Positions 63,565 through 64,000 of a stretch of DNA of 64,000 nt are shown here, in pieces. The notes under the pieces are model-generated. The model was not told the DNA's origin. It was given only the letters and a program-made list of their open reading frames with translations, and did no database searches. This DNA comes from Sphingomonas sp. BGYR3 (GTDB lineage: Bacteria > Pseudomonadota > Alphaproteobacteria > Sphingomonadales > Sphingomonadaceae). The position numbers were made by a program, and so were the translations under genes. How positions within the stretch are numbered: position 1 is the stretch's first letter; each line of letters starts with the position of its first letter. Location of the stretch: NCBI RefSeq assembly GCF_025153455.1, contig NZ_JANZNT010000001.1, positions 682,001 through 746,000 on the forward strand, in the 5' to 3' direction.

Positions 63565-63983
63565 TGGTCCAGTCCCTTGTCCGATTGCCCATGCGTGAGC
63601 CGCGCCTCGCTATCGCCGCGCGCCAGCAATCTTCCGACGAGCTTCACAAACTCGTCATAGCGCACTCGCCCAAGCCGGCTGGTTTCCGCATCGAAGGCGG
63701 GCTGGTGCGCGGTCAGCGTCAGCTGGTGGCGGATAAACAGCCCCAGCGCCTCGGTCAGATAGTCGATCTTCTGCTCGGTCCGGTCGGCGATCCGGTTTTG
63801 CCGGTCCAGCCGGATGCCGAACCGCTGGTCGAGCTCAGTCGCAGCGCGCCGGTCGAACCAGGCGGTCAGCGCATCGGTCAGGATCGCGGTCTTGGACGCG
63901 CCGGGCTTCGCCGCCATGGCATCGAGCTTTTCCGACAAGGCGTCGGGCAGGTAGAACTGGTGGCGGGTCTTGCGAGTCTGCAT
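63561..63983 (-). CDS. Ribbon-helix-helix (CopG-like) protein of conjugative-element type
   Basis: 140 residues. The N-terminal RHH domain is RHQFYLPDALSEKLDAMAAK, with KTAILTDALTAWFDRR; the rest is helical (KIDYLTEALGLFIRHQL). Similar proteins stand beside trb/tra genes in sphingomonad and rhizobial conjugative elements, but no such genes are in the window. It is the first gene of a short operon with the HTH protein and probably begins or ends another element beyond 64000. Confidence 0.75.
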   Translation of the reverse strand: MQTRKTRHQFYLPDALSEKLDAMAAKPGASKTAILTDALTAWFDRRAATELDQRFGIRLDRQNRIADRTEQKIDYLTEALGLFIRHQLTLTAHQPAFDAETSRLGRVRYDEFVKLVGRLLARGDSEARLTHGQSDKGLDQ

Positions 63984-64000
63984 GAAGTCAGCATCGCTGG

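Noticed and set aside
35757..63983. A right attachment site repeating the tRNA-Gly 3' end
   Set aside because: Reading through the candidate borders (53000-53400, 55620-55860, 63100-63330) I saw no copy of the terminal bases.

Overview
The window looks like the chromosome of a high-GC alphaproteobacterium of the Sphingomonas type. The reasons are: a CckA-type cell-cycle histidine kinase, a recA gene with the alphaproteobacterial LexA box (GTTC-N7-GTTC), exported proteins whose mature N-termini carry a D-I-V/I-V-N-G motif, TonB receptor and phytase genes side by side, and many exported metallopeptidases. No rRNA and no CRISPR array were seen. Two tRNA genes were found: tRNA-Gly(CCC) and a diverged tRNA-Pro(TGG).

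Positions 1-35830 are ordinary core genome: the end of an acyl-CoA dehydrogenase, tesB, a DUF4174 protein, alaS, an M24 peptidase with a dicarboxylate/amino acid symporter, a GST, recA, a lone receiver protein, cckA, an M13 peptidase, smpB with a DUF2062 gene, dapA, a Slt-type transglycosylase, greB, a NYN-domain protein, acylphosphatase, an M48 peptidase, a Tat-exported aminotransferase, ettA, an M28 peptidase, a TonB receptor divergent from a beta-propeller phytase, and an M14 peptidase. One AT-rich small gene (17184-17522) stands out as foreign.

At 35757 a tRNA-Gly(CCC) is followed by a P4-type integrase with three CTGGGGGTA-like repeats before it. From there to about 53400 the sequence is mosaic accessory DNA. 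It holds a LuxR-HTH/VOC fusion, two exported serine hydrolases under a LytTR regulator, an AraC operon, a VOC/ArsR/DUF3052-like operon, an oxidoreductase fragment, and a cluster of poorly known genes (47190-53012). That cluster encodes a DUF4238 protein, a membrane coiled-coil protein, a HEPN-like protein with an Rx4H motif, a PD-(D/E)XK-like protein, an HNH-like protein and a truncated orphan. No second copy of the tRNA end was found, so the right border of the island is not placed.

Positions 53403-63125 hold an RNA-repair locus. RtcR (plus strand) faces a minus-strand unit of tRNA-Pro-like gene, rtcB, a nucleotidyltransferase and rtcA, then a double-AAA+ ATPase and an unknown 737-residue protein. 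A GG-N10-GC sigma-54 promoter lies upstream of the tRNA-like gene, so the tRNA sits in the leader of the repair transcript. This is the most unusual arrangement in the window. The last kilobase has a small minus-strand unit (ribbon-helix-helix protein, AlpA-like HTH protein and a 59-residue frame) that looks like the edge of another mobile element.
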